From assembly GCA_014898425.1 (NCBI GenBank), contig RCSZ01000012.1:1-64000 (forward strand): a stretch of DNA of 64,000 bases, in the 5' to 3' direction. Origin of the DNA: Botryotinia globosa (taxonomy: Eukaryota; Ascomycota; Leotiomycetes; Helotiales; Sclerotiniaceae). Below, one piece after another: positions 26,416 through 40,339 of the stretch. Below the pieces are notes generated by a model, which saw only the letters and a program-made list of their open reading frames with translations, searched no databases and was not told where the DNA came from. A program made the translations under genes and the position numbers. Position 1 is the stretch's first letter, and every line of letters begins with the position of its first letter.

Positions 26416-27880
26416 ATATAATCTTTTATTATATTTCAATATTATTTTTTTGAAATATTAATATTTCACTAAAAATCTTTTAATAAAATTCAATATTATT
26501 CTCTCAAAAAACTAATATTTCATTAAAAGTCTTTCAATATATAATCTTCCAATATATATTCTTTTAATATATAATCTTTTAATATTACTTTTTCGAAATA
26601 TTAATATTCTTTTATAAATCTTTTAATATTATTCTTTAAAAATACTAATATTTTATTAAAATTCTTTTGATATATTTCAATATTATTCTTTCGAAATATT
26701 AATATTTCATTAAAAATCTTTCGATATAATTTAATATTATTCTTTGAAAATACTAATATTCTCTTATAAATCTTTCAATATTATTCTTTCAAAACCCTAA
26801 TATTTCATTAAAAATCTTTCAATATATATCTTTTAATATTCTTATTAATATTCTTTTTTTTTAATATTTTAATTAATAATATTTCTATTAGCATTAGATT
26901 TTCGATTATATGATTTAATTACCCCACACCTCTTTTTACTAAATTACTACTACTCATACCCTTTCAAATTCAAACTTTAGAATTATTAATACAAAACAAT
27001 CAATTTAAAAAATAATTTAAATTTATTTTCAATATTTAAAATATTGATTAAAATAACCCCTAGATTACTAAAAAACTTTATTCAATTTATTATTTTTTAT
27101 TAAATTCAAAATAATAACCAATTTCACTTATTTCGCAGATTACTACCTCCTACTTTCGAAATTATTATAACTTTTCTTCAACCTTATCAAAACTAAACTT
27201 TAAAATTAATTTTACAAATCCATTATTATTAAATATATCAAAAATCTAATTTCATATATAAAAAATTCAATTGATTCTTTATTCTTTTCTTTTTTCAGAT
27301 TTTCGAAAAATCTAGATTTGAAATATAAAAAAGTAATAACCAATTTCACTTATTTCATAAATCATTACCTTTTGATTTCGAAAATTATTATAGCTTTTCT
27401 TCAATTTTATCAAAATTAAGTTTTAAAATTAGCTTTATAGATCTATTATTATTGAATATATCAAAAATCTAATTTTATATATAAAAAATTCAATTGATTC
27501 TTTATTCTTTTCTTTTTTCAGATTTTTGAAAAATCTAGATTTGAAATATAAAAAGATAATAACCAATTTCATTTATTTCATAAATCATTATCTTTCAATT
27601 TCGAAAATTACCATAGCTTTTCTTGAACCTTTTTAATCCCAAACTTTAAAATTACCTTTATAAATCAATCAATATTAAAGATATCGAAAATCTGAATTTA
27701 TATAAAAAAAATTCAATTGAATCTCTATTTATTTCTTTTTTCAGATTTCTAAAAAGTTTAGAATTGAAATATAAAGAAGTAGTAACCAAATAGTAACTTT
27801 TTATCTAGGTTACCACCCCCTTTAGGGTTGGGGTCACCACCGATGCTGACCACCAAAAAAATCCTCGGAATAATAGTTAG

Positions 27881-29565
27881 AAAATAAATTTAAAGAATAT
27901 AAAAATTATTATTTAAATTATTTAAATAATAAGGATTTCGAAAATACTTTTAAACATACTATTCCTAAATATTTAAATTTAAATAAAAATGATTTCTTAT
28001 TAAAGTTTAGAGATTTTGAAAGATTTATAAAAAAAGAAAGATTATTAAATAAAGGCTATTATTAACAATATTATTATCCTAATAATATATATTTTAATAA
28101 AGAAATTAAATTGAATTAATATAATTATCAATATATTATATTAGAAATTAATTATATTATATTCAATTTATTAAAAGAAAATCTTTTAAATATTAGGGAT
28201 TTAGAATTTGAAAATAATAAATATAAAGATAAAACATTGAATATAGAAGATTAGACTAGATTTATATATTTCCCTCAAAATATTTATAAAAAAGATTTTT
28301 TTTATAATATTCAAATATTTTTAAAATTTAATTTCTTTGAAAATGATATTATAAATAAATATAATTCAATTGAAAATATTAATAATGATATTTCAAAGAG
28401 TTTTAATAAAAATATTGAAGAAAATATTGAAATAGATTTAAATTCAAATTATTCAAGTGAATATACTTGAAATAATATTAAAAAAGATAATTTAAAGGAT
28501 ATAGAATTGAAAATTCAATTAGAAAATGAATATAAAAAAAAAGTTGAGATTTATAATCAAATTGAAAAAAGAAAAATATTTATTTTAATATTAGAAAAAT
28601 TGAATTTTTATAAATATACTTGTTTATATTGTTTAATAAATCAAAATAAATTAATTTCAGATTATATTTTATTAAAATATCCTTATATTAAATCAATTTT
28701 AAAAGAATTATCTAAATCTTTTAAAATCATTTATAAATATATAAATAATAATAAAAGAATTATCTAAATCTTTTAAAATCATTTATAAATATATAAATAA
28801 TAATAAAAGAATTAATTTAATTAAATTTGAATTAATATATCCTCAATATTTATTACCTAGTCAATTTTGTTTTTCAAGAAGAGTTAATTATAAATCAGTT
28901 TGTATTGATTATAAATTTATAATTCTAATTTTATTAATTTTATTTAAATTTAATAAATTATCTTTATATGAAGTAATTCAATTTAATAACAATTTAAATA
29001 AATTCTTAGATTTTATTTCTAATAGAATTATTGATTCAAAAGAATTAAAAAAATTAAATTATTATTATAATTCTTTATTTGATAAGGGAGCCCCATATCA
29101 TATAACAAATGCTTTTAGAATTATATCTAATTTAGAATTATATTATAATAAAGATGAATTATATAATACAATATTACCCTTTATAGATTATAAAAAAAAA
29201 AGAATTAATTAATGAATCAAATTTTTCTGATGAAATTGAAAAAAATGAATTTAATAATAAAAGATTTAATTTAAATTATTTATCAGATTCTTTGAATTTG
29301 GATTTCGAAGAATTAAAAAATAAATATTCAGATTATAAATCTGAAAAGAACATTAATGAAAATATTAAAGAAAATATTAATAAAAATATTAATGAAAATA
29401 CTAATGAAAATATTAATGAAAATATTAATGAAAATAATGAAGAAAATATTAATGAAAATATTAATAAAGAAATTGAAAATAATATAAATGATTCTACTAA
29501 TTTACTAGATTATAATATAAATGATTTAAATATAAATGATTTAAATATTGATTTATCAGATTGAT
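27881..29565 (+). pseudogene. Decayed coding relic on plus strand, possible C-terminal region of a helicase-repeat gene
   Basis: A plus-strand frame with few stops runs from just after the family A terminus. Its visible parts are a CxxC pair (YTCLYCLINQ, near 28618), a second cysteine segment (PSQFCFSRRVNYKSVC, about 28857-28905) and an acidic-type tail at 29292-29564. The tail is made of 12-bp repeats now reading Asn-Glu-Asn-Ile; the Asn probably come from Asp by G-to-A change. Paired cysteines of this kind occur near the C-terminus of fungal RecQ-like repeat proteins, but I cannot confirm that here. A 52-bp exact tandem duplication (28701-28804) shifts the frame. The relic sits head-on to copy 2 of family A, so an inversion or a separate element is possible. 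Confidence 0.4.
28701..28804 (+). repeat. Exact 52-bp tandem duplication
   Basis: Units 28701-28752 and 28753-28804 are identical over all 52 bases. Because 52 is not a multiple of three, the duplication breaks the frame of the surrounding relic, and dropping one unit would bring the two sides into the same frame. The identity means it arose after the RIP damage, or it is an assembly or sequencing artefact. Confidence 0.9.
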
Positions 29566-29870
29566 TAATTATCTAAAAATATTATTTAAAATTATATAAT
29601 ATTTTAATATCTAATAAAATAATTATATTTTCAATTCTATATTATATCAAATTAAATATAATTAAAAATTATTAATATTTCATTTTTAATAAACTTAATC
29701 CTAATTGATTTTTTTCAAAATTATTATTATTTTTTAAAATAAAAAAACTTTAAAAAAACTATAATCTTGTTTATATTCAATAATTTTAATTCAATTTATA
29801 ATCAATAGTTTTAATCTTATTTATATTAAATAATTTTAATCTTATTTATATTCAAATTATTAAGAAATAA

Positions 29871-30110
29871 TGTAAAAGAGTAGAAGGTGATAGGGTTATA
29901 GAGTAGTCCTTCGTATATATTATAGGAAAGTTATTATAATATATTGCTTCAGATAAAGAAGAGGAGGGGGAGGCTTTATATAATATTTTATAAAATATAC
30001 TAAAAGTTTGATAAATAAGAATTAATTATTCTTTCTAAATTATAAGGAAAAAGATTATAAATATTAATTACAAAAATAAACTATATAATCAATACAAAAA
30101 TTCGCTTATA
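29871..30110 (-). repeat. 3' LTR of the Ty3/gypsy element
   Basis: 240 bp. It aligns without evident gaps to 40340-40579, and the mismatches seen are transitions. Its first 17 plus-strand bases (TGTAAAAGAGTAGAAGG) match TATAAAAGAATAAAAAA in the other LTR, every difference being G-to-A. This copy keeps more G on the plus strand at its start. Confidence 0.85.
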
Positions 30111-33100
30111 TTCCTTTTTATATAAAAATATTGATTGTTTTGATCAATAAATCTAGGTATGAAAATATAAAGGAAGATAATCAAAGAAAAAAAAACAAAT
30201 ATTATTTTTATTCAATATAATCAATTCAATAAATATTATAAAAAAAAGATAATTTTATTAAAATTTAGTAAAGTTAAATAGTTTCTTAATAAAATTCTAA
30301 AATCAAATATTAATAGAAGTTTGATAACGAATTCTTTTGTTTTTTTGGAAGGGAATCAAAAAATTCGAAATCTTTTTAGATTTCTATAAGCTTTTTGAAA
30401 TCTTTAAAAATCAATAAGAAGAATTGGATTTTTATATTTCCTTTTCTTAACTTTTATCTTTCAAAAGAATTGTTATTTTTTTTGATCTTTTATTTTTTGG
30501 AGTATTGGAAAATCCTTTATTGTTTTGCTCAAAATTAGGGTTATCTTTGTTATTATTATTGTTTGATAGAATTGGTTTGTTTTTTCTTTCTTTATTGGGT
30601 TCAAAGTATTTATTGTTATATTTATCTTTTGGGTTTTATTTTAAGATTGTAAAGTACGATTTATTTTTATAATATTTTTTAATAGATTTGATGTTTTCAA
30701 AAGTATATAAGAAAAAGCTTTTAATATTTTTTGTATAATGTTAATATCAAATATTGAATTTATTATTATTTATAAAAAAAAACCTAATAGTTTTTTTGAA
30801 TATAAATAAATCGTTTTAAAGGAATTTATTGATAAAAGCTTATTCGATAGAATTTTGAATAATTAAATAATATTCAATTGGGAATTCAAGAATTTTATAT
30901 TAGTTATTATTAGTGATATATTTGTCAAAAATAAGTTTCAAATTACAATATGTATTTTTAATATTCTAATATTTCAATCTATTTTTTAATATAAAATCCA
31001 AATCACTTTTTAAAAATTTTCTTATTGTAATATATAATATAATTGATATTATAAAGGGAATAATATCTTTATTGTTGGGTTTGATTCTGAATATTATAGG
31101 ATTCTTTGTAATTATAAGTGTTTAGTTGTAATTAGTTTTTTTAATGAATTATATTGAGGTAATCAAATAAATGTATTTTGTATAATCTTTTTTTAAAGTA
31201 ATGTTTTGAAAGTAATCTTTTTTGAAAAGTTTATTAAATATTTTTAAAATGGATATAGTGAGATTTTGTTATATTGTTTTATATTTCGATTTTGATTTTA
31301 CTTTATTATATTTTATTTTATATTTTGATTTTTTGAATTAAAAATGAATGATATATATAATAAAGTTGTTTATATATTTAAATCAATATTTAATATAAAA
31401 TTCTTTTGTATTTTTATATATAAATATATAATCGAAAGTTTTATTAAACTAAATAATAATAATTGGAAAAAGAATAAAGATAAAACGAAATTTCTAATCT
31501 ATGTATTGCAATATAATGATTTGTTAGATTTTTAGATTTTGTTTGAAGGTTTGTTATATTGAAGAATAGTAATAGTAATAAACAAATCTGAATTCTATAT
31601 TTTTGTAGTGATTGTAATAGTAATATATTTTTATGGATTTTTGAATCAAAGGAGTATAGACTTTTTTAATAAAATGAAAATATTTATTAGATTTTGTAGA
31701 TTTATATATTCCAAATTTATAGATTACAATTAAACTAATAATAAAAGCTTAAACAATTATAGATATAATAATACTATATTTGATAGATTTGAATTTTAAT
31801 ATATCAAAAAACTTTATTCTTCTTTTCTTACTAACTACTATATTTTTTTTGAATCAATAGAAATATTTATTATTAATATAAATATTATCGATTCGATTTT
31901 AATATTTGTATAGAAACTAAAAATATTTTAATAAATCTTTTTGATTTATATATATAACTTTGAATTTAAAAATATTAATAAGTTAATATAAATAATAATT
32001 ATAAAGATTATCAAACATCTTATTTATCAATATTACTATTATTCTTTAACCCATTTATTTTATAATATATTTTTTTTTCAACAAATAAAACCAATCCTAT
32101 AATTATAAAACATTTTCTCCACATTTATATACTTTGAATTAATTGATATCATCATCCTCATCTTCCTCATTTTCACTTCCTAATAAAACACCTTATCGAA
32201 ATATAATTTTATCTATCAAACATTCATTAAATAATTTAATATCTTCATCTACTACTACCAAACCAAATCTTAACCACCTTTAAAGATTCATAAAAACATC
32301 TTCCAAAAACAAAAAGAAAGAAACTTACAAAAACTCAATAACTAAATCTCCAACAAAAAAAATATCTTCGAAATAATCTATACTAACTTCTCCAAACATT
32401 CCAATTATATTATATTAAAAACCAAATTTTCTTCTTTACTTATTATCCCATTCAAAGAATTTATTGGAAAACTTTTTGTTTAGAATTCTAAAAACAATTT
32501 TGAATTCAAAAGACATCAGATACCAATTAACTCAAACTTCAGATTTCAAATCTCCAAAAAATCTACATATAAATTCCCTATTAACTAATTCCAATACAAT
32601 TTTTAAAATAACAATCCTAACCAATTTAAAAAACTTATTATAAAATTTCATATTATAAAATATAATCAAAATTATAACAAACATTATATCTTTCTACAAA
32701 TAACTCTAATATATACAAATTTTGTTGATAGCTTTTTGTTATAATTCACAGAATTTTTCTATTCTAAAAAAAATAATTTCATTATTGATTTTCATTTACT
32801 TTATTATTATATAAACTTTAATATAAAGATTATCCTATAGAATTAGAATTATAACTATCTCCATCAATACATCTATTTTAGCTTTCTATTCTTCTATTTA
32901 TATATTAAACTCAATGAATTTTATATATTATTGCTTTTCCAGAAATCTTTATATAATCTTAAAAACTTCTAGTATATTAAAAAACTGAGTATTATCAATT
33001 GTTATTATTACATTATAATACATATATTATAATTGAATATCTGAATATTACACAGTATAATCCAATTCGTTATCAAACTATTCAAACATTTTGAAAAAGT

Positions 33101-33680
33101 TTTTCAAAAAAAATAACTTTATCAAAATTTAACAAAATTATATAGATTGCTTAAAAAAATATAAAAAGAAATTATTTTATATATAATAACAAAAAATTGA
33201 AGTATCAAAATAATTAGAAAAAAAGATAATAAAAAAAATGAAAGGATTATAAATTAATAAAAATATTAGAAAAGAAAAAGAAAATATTTTTATTTTATAA
33301 ATAGTTTTCTTTGTTTTATAATATTGAGGAAAGAGATATAGAAAATAATTTTCAAAAAAAGAAAAAAAAAAAAAAAATTATTTTTCCAAACAAAAACAAA
33401 TAAATACTTTTTTTTATTAAAGGAATTTTATAAACAATTATTCTTTTTATTATACAAAAAAAAACATTATTCTTATTATTAAATTGATAACTAGAATTTT
33501 TATAAATATATAATAAGTATTTCTTAAAATTATATTTAAAGATTTTAATATATTATTTGTTTATATATAATCAATTATTACTTTCAAACTATTAAAATAT
33601 TAATCTATATAATTAAATCTTTATAATTCTAATAATATTTCCAATGAATCCTTATAATTTGATTAATTATTATTTTCTTT
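30111..33680 (-). other. Unassigned 3' region of the retrotransposon between integrase and LTR
   Basis: About 3.5 kb follows pol on the minus strand. It is not plain spacer. 30450-30660 reads as a stop-poor, Asn/Lys-rich frame, and 32140-32300 reads as a frame ending in an acidic run (SENEEDEDDDIN) before a stop. The plus strand between 32100 and 32700 is C-rich for this region and the minus strand G-rich, so strand composition changes here. An extra 3' reading frame, a captured host segment or a nested insertion are all possible. I recognise no domain. Confidence 0.4.
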
Positions 33681-33689
33681 AATATTATT

Positions 33690-34900
33690 ATTTGAAATTG
33701 ATAAATATTCCTTTTCTTTTTTTACAAATTTCTTGAAATAAGATTCTAAATAGGTTTCATCAATTAAAGTTCTATTTATCTTTTTCAAAATATAAATACT
33801 TTTATTAGGATTTATAATTATTATTTGATATAGCTCAAACTATTGATATATAAGTTTCTTTTTATATAATATATCAATTTTTGATTGTAGGTTATATTAA
33901 AATATAATATTTTTTAAATTGATATTTTTGTTTATTATATTATTATCCCTATCGAAATATTCTTTTTTATTCAAATAGTAATGTTTTTTATAAAATATAA
34001 TTTTTTTTATATTGATATTATATATTTCTAGCTATCAAAAGTATAATATTAGCAGATTTATTTGAATTATTATTAATTTCTAATTAAGAATTCTTTAGAT
34101 ATAAAATTTTGTTTTGATAAATAGTATTGAATAACAATTATAGATTATATAAAATAGAATAAAATTAATCAATCAATATATTATAATTTTATTAGTAAAT
34201 AATATTATATCAAAATGTTTCAATCATTTTCCTTTTCTATTTATTACTTTAAATAATTTATCAACAATAGGTTTATAATCTTATTCAATTTGATTGTTTA
34301 TTTTAAAATTATATATAGAGATTTGTATTTATTGAATATTGTATTTTTTTAAGAAATATATTATATATATTTTATTCTTCAAACTACTATTTATTAAAAC
34401 CTTATTGAAAATAAAATAATAACAAATAATAAATTATATAAAAACAATTATTATTTGTAAAATTGTATTTCAAAAAGTTTTTCTTTTTATTTATTCTAAT
34501 AAATCATCCCTAAAAAATACTAAATATTTATAATTATTATTTAGGGATATATATATAATATCTAACCTATATTTTTGTTAATATATACTTATCTATATTG
34601 AATATAAAAATTCTTTCTAAAGATTCGATTATTATAATTAACAATTTGAATAAGAATTAACGAATTTTTTGATAATATTATATATCTCTATCTAATAATA
34701 TAATTATAATATTTTATCAAAAATACTTTCCATTTTTTTATAATTATAGACTTTATATAAATTACTAACAAAAACAATCTGTTTTATTTTATTATTAATT
34801 ATCTTTCTAAAAGATAAATACTTTGTATTAATTTTGAAAAAACAATTATCACAAATATAAAATCCAAAAATTCTTTTCTTAAAATTTCTAAAAACCTCTT
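33690..34900 (-). pseudogene. Integrase region of the Ty3/gypsy element (decayed)
   Basis: Read on minus, 34600-34800 gives FDKIL*LYY*IEIYNII and then KKFVNSYSNC, matching the zinc-binding segment before retroviral-type integrase cores (pattern FxKIxRRYYWxGMxxDIxxFVxSC). Near 33690-33860 the frame gives YQIIIINPNKSIYILKKI, which fits the integrase C-terminal pattern (YxIVxVxPxxGTYxLxxL). The catalytic core between them is too decayed for me to place D,D,E. Integrase would join element DNA to the host genome; this one cannot. Confidence 0.6.
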
Positions 34901-35859
34901 TTATTATATTCTTAGATTTTTATAATAAAATTAAATATCTAATTATTTTTTGATTTTCTTTATTATATATTAAATCTAATATATAACTTTACTCAAATTT
35001 AATAAAGTTATATAAAACAAAAATATTTTGAATATTATTAAACTTGTTAATAATTTATTTATTAATATTATCTTTTTAAGTTTTTTTTTATTGAAATTCT
35101 ATAAAAATATTTGATTTATAAAAGAATCCATTTATTACAATATATATTATTCTTTTTATATATTGAATTTCAAAATCAAAAAGTTTGATTTATATAATTC
35201 ATTTTGTTATTAAAGCTTTTGATAGATTTATTATTATTCTATTCAATTGAATAATAAGAATTTTAATATTAATCTTGAAAATGAAATACATTCTATACAA
35301 ATTATATCTATATTTTCAAAAAGCTTTAAATATTTCTTTATATTCTCTTTTTATAATATTATAATTCTTTTCTATATTATTTTATAATTCATTTTCAAAT
35401 CTAATTATTATATATTTATTATTAAATTCTTAACCTAATATTATATTTCAATTATTGAGATTAGTATTTATATTTAAAATGATTATTCTAATTATTAAAA
35501 TGTTTTTATAATTTAATAGTATTAAGATAGGAGGTTTGATTAATTCAGTTTTTAATAAATCTATAGTATTTTTCTATTCTCTTATCTATACAAATTCTCA
35601 ATCTTTTTTTAATAGGTAATATAATAATTCGGTTTTTTGAATAAATTATTCGATTTAAATATAATAGTATATATATATATTTAAAAATATATAAATCTTT
35701 ATAATATTTCTAGATTTAAATCAATTTATAATTCAAGTAATTTTTGATTATTGTAGAGTTTGCTTTTTAGATTTTATAATATATTCTATAATTTCTATAT
35801 TATTAAAATATTATTTAAATTTCGTTTTAATTAAATATTTTGTTTTTTCTATATATTCT

Positions 35860-36370
35860 AAGGTTTTATTGATTTTTTGAATATATATAAAAATAAATTT
35901 CTATATTTTAAGTATAATTTTTTTATTGTTAAAGTTAGTTTTAGATTTTTTTATTTCTATATTGTTTAGAAATGGTATAGTTATTTCAAAAACTAAATTG
36001 TTTAGAATTTTTATAATAATTTTGTAAAATTGGATAATGGAGTTAATAATATCTTATAGTAATGTTATATAATATAATAATCCAAATGATATTTAAAAGA
36101 TAGTTATATTATAATTCTTTATAATTAAAAAAATCTGATTGTAATTTGAAAAGAAATCGATTAAAAAAGTGATTTGATATTTTATAAAGTTTTTTGTGAA
36201 GGTATTAATATTTGGAGATAGATTTGTATTTTTAATTGAATATTTATTAAATTCAATAATTGTATTTATAAGTTTATAAATATTAAAAATCTTTTTTTTT
36301 ATTAAGAATTATGGGTTTTTGTAAGGATTATTTGTATATTCAAAAACTTTTTAATTTATTTTTTTTTGGA
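35860..36370 (-). pseudogene. Reverse transcriptase domain of the Ty3/gypsy element (decayed)
   Basis: The minus frame matches the fungal Ty3/gypsy reverse transcriptase in a row of blocks: NNPYKNP*FLIKKK near 36300-36345 (SPxxxPxFLVKKK), FLIDFFSNYNQ near 36140-36175 (LIDFFSGYDQ), then GLLYYITLL*DIINSI near 36060-36110, and PFLNNIEIKK near 35945-35975. The last is the YxDD-type box (PFLDDIGVK), with both aspartates now Asn through G-to-A change, so polymerase activity is gone. Several TGG codons have become stops. The block order and spacing are those of the palm domain. Confidence 0.75.
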
Positions 36371-39300
36371 GTATTTTAAATATAATTTCAATTAAGGCTT
36401 TTGGAATAGAAAATCTAGGTGTTTGTTAAATTTTGTATAGGATAATTTATATTTTTTGTGGAAAGGCTATTTCTTTTTGTATTTGTTTAGTATATATTTA
36501 ATCAAAAATGAGTATTCTTTTTTGGTTTAATAAGCAAACAAATAATAGTTTTTGTTTGTGAATAAAAAATATTTTTTTAAAATTTATTTTTTTATATTTA
36601 TTTGTAGTTAAATGATAACTTTTAGATTTTTTATTGAATTATAGAATTAGGTAATCTTTCTATTTTCTTGAAGGTTGTAAATAAAGGTTTTTTTTCTTAT
36701 ACTTTTTTAATTAATCATTTCTTTTTTTTAATTTTTTATTTATAAGGTTTTTAAATTGATTTGAAGAAAATATTTTATTTATTTTATTTTTATATAAAAT
36801 ATTTATATAAAACAAAAAATAACTTTGTTAGAATTCAATAAAGTTATTTTCTAATGAGAAGTATAAACTTATTCTGATATATTGTTTTTTGGGTATATCA
36901 GATTTTAATTTTCTAAATTTGAGGTTTGGAAGAGTACAATTGTTTTTTGTTTAATGTATCAAATATTTATTTGATTCTTTTAATTATTATTTATTATTAT
37001 AATATATTATAATTCATTTTTGTATATAAATATAACTTTATTTGTAATAAGCTATAATATTCTAAGTAATAAATCATTATATATATTTTCTATTACAAAT
37101 AAACTAATAATATTTAATATTTCTTTAAAGAATATATATATATTTTTGTAAAAATCTTTGATATTGATTTTGAAAGAACTAATTCCAATAATAATAATTT
37201 GAATCAGATTAATTAATAAATTGAATTTTATGGTTAAATTAGTATCGATTAAGTTAATAATTGAATCGAAATCTAGAATTATTTTGATAGAATTTTGATT
37301 ATTAAAAAATATTCTAATATAAAAAAAATCTTCCCTATTATTTTTTATAAAAATATAAATAAAATTATAAATTATATTTAAATGGAAAGTTTTTATAGTT
37401 TTAATTTATTCTAAAGATTTGAATGAGGTAGAAAGTTTGTTAATTAAATTTATTGTATAATTATTAAAAATTGATAATTTTATTGGATTATTTATTTTTA
37501 TAATCTATCTTTTTTATATATTGGAATATTTTTTGATAATAAAACTTATAATAATAGAGATTGTAATTGATAAAATATTCTAATTGATTTTCTTTATTGT
37601 TTTATAACTATTATTTATTATTTGAAGAATTATTTATCTTTTAAACTTTTTAATTTTATTTAACACTTTTTCGATTACAATTTCTATTACAAGGTTTTTA
37701 GAATTATAAATATAGATTTCTATTGATTCAATTTGTATAGGTTTTTAAAAGAATATTTCGATTATAGATTATTAATCGAGTTTAAAAATTTTGTTTACAA
37801 ATGAGAATATAAGTTTTATAAAAACATTTAAATATAATTTGATTATTTTATTTAAATTATTATAAAATAATCTTTTGTATTTCCTTTATATTTTCTTTAT
37901 AATATTAATATATTTTTAAATAATATATATTTTCCTTTTTAGTGTAATATTAATAAATTCTTTCTTAATATTAACAAAATGTAATATTTTCTTATTCTTA
38001 AAGGGTTTTAATTAATTATTTTAAAGAATTTATAATCTAATTACTTTTATTAAATTAGAATTGATTTTATTATTATATATGATTAGAATAGGATTATCTA
38101 AGTTATCTATTAACTTTTATATTAATTATTTTAATCTATTGTAATATATAAATCCTTTATCGAGATACTTTTTAAAAATCGAGTAATCTTTTTTTAGAGT
38201 ATAGTTTTTATTACTAAACTATTTATTATTGTAATTATAATATATTTTTTTATAAATTGTGTATACAACTTTTATTATTTTTAAATTAGTAATAGTGTTG
38301 ATAGTAGTAGGTGTTATAATTTATATAGATTTACAAATTGAGATTTGAGGTATTTCTATTATTTTTGAATCGAAAAGGATTTGATAAATTTCAATTTTCT
38401 TTTTAAACTTGAAATCTAATTATATTTATTCTTTTATAACAAATATAAAATTCTCAAAAACTTTTGTTATTTTCTTTATTTTATTATTTCTTTGAATTAT
38501 TAAAACTTTCACTTTATTTCAAATCTTTATAAACAAAATAACAAATTCCAATAATTCATCGAAATTAGAATCTTTATTATTGTTTATATTGAAAAAAATA
38601 TATTGGAATTTATTTTCAATATATTAAATTATCCAATTGAATATTTTATTTCAATTTATTATATTTGATTATTTCATATTATATCTAATTTAAATAATAT
38701 ATTTTCGAAAAGCTTTAAAAGGTATACTTTTAAGGAATAATTCAATAATTTTACTTTTTGTTAAAGCTTTATTTTTAATCAATCGCTATACAATTTGATT
38801 ATATTATTTAACAAAACAATTAAAATTATTATATTTAATACCTTCTTTTTATTTATACTTTTTAATAAATTTTTATAAATATTTATAAAAGTATATTTTC
38901 TAAAGAATATTATTGTTAAAGTATTTTTTGAAGAAAATAGATTTGAAATGTTTTTTTCAATTTTATTTTTTAGATTATTATTCTTTTATAACTTTAATTT
39001 TTTTTGAAATATACAATTTATTTATAAAAAGATTTATATTCGAAAATCTTTATTTGAAATATAATAATTTTATTGAAATTGTTCTATATTTTTATATTAT
39101 TTAATAATATTGGAATCCTTGAATTATAATATATTAGTAGTTTCAAAAAATGGTATTGGAAATATAAGAATTTTTGAAAAGTATTTTAGGAAAGTAATAA
39201 GTTGTTAGGTATTGAGATTCCTTTTCAAAAATTTTAAATTGAAGTTTTTATTAGATTTCTTATTTTTATTTGTTTTTCGATTAGATAAAAGAGAAATATT

Positions 39301-40339
39301 TGATTTGAAAGTATTCTTTTCGAAATCATTTGTATTAAAAGTATTAAAGTTAATTGATAAGTTTGAAAACTTTGAATTTATAGTTGAATGATTATCCTGA
39401 ATCTTAGATTTATTATTGAAATTGAAGGCTGATATAATACAGATTTTATTATTATATTGAATAATTTTGTTTTTGTTGATAAATAATTATAATAATCGAA
39501 TAATTATATAAAAATTTAAAAGATTTTCAATGTAATATAAATAAAAACTTGATTATTATTCTATTCATTCTTTTTCTAATAATTTTATTAAATTTTGATA
39601 AAAATTTTTTTTTTTTTTTAAATTTATATAACTATGAGTTTATTTATAAAAATTCAAAAATATGGATTAGCAATTTGTTTTAAGGAATTCGAATTTTAGA
39701 TTTCTTTTAGAAATATATTTGGAAATTTGTTTTTAAAAGCAAAGAAACTGTTTTTATGAGTAATCTTTTTAATTAGATTGAATAGTATAATATTTTTAAT
39801 CTCGATGTAAATTGTTTTTGAATTTCTTAGAATTTTCAAGTTTTATTTAGGTATAAATATAATCAAGGTAATTTTGAAAATTCTAAATAAATTTAATATT
39901 TATCAAGTTTTAGATATAGGGATAAATATTGATTAATGAATTTTAGATTTATTTTATAAAAAAAAACTTTTTCTTTTAAAATCAAATCTTTATTTAAATT
40001 TCTATAAGTTTTGTAGATAACAAAATTTCTATAATTTGTTTTTGTAATCTTTCGAAAGAAATAAGGATAATTTAATCAAAAGTAATCTTATCTCCAATTT
40101 AGATTTGTATAAAGCTATAGATTGATTTTAAGAATGAAGTATTTGTTTTTCCCCTTTTTTTTTTTATTATTGGATTATTATCATTTTGATTTCATTGTAA
40201 TATTAAATAATTCCTTGTTTCTTTGTTTTCTATCGATTTTTCTAAATTAATAATTTTCTATTTTCTGAAGTAATTCAAAAATTCAGATTTGTATATAATT
40301 TTTTAATTTTTCAATATTTTTTTTTATATAGATTATTAA
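36371..40339 (-). pseudogene. Presumed gag and 5' pol region of the retrotransposon (decayed)
   Basis: By position this stretch between the 5' LTR and the reverse transcriptase should hold gag and protease. A stop-poor minus frame exists at about 39190-39440 (Asn/Ser/Lys-rich). I could not find a CCHC knuckle or a D[ST]G protease motif after the decay, so the assignment is by location only. Confidence 0.4.

Larger units (their letters stand above)
21130..27880 (-). repeat. Family A repeat, copy 2
   Basis: Collinear with 1-6843. It is the less decayed of the two long copies, retaining GC-containing words such as TTACCGGGGG near 23872 and CTTAGCTTACCGGCTTAGC near 26120. It ends at the shared terminus TCCTCGGAATAATAGTTAG at 27880, after about four 225-230-bp units (core equivalents near 27130, 27358, 27587 and 27812). 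22880-24950 is AT-rich spacer without a gene. Confidence 0.8.
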
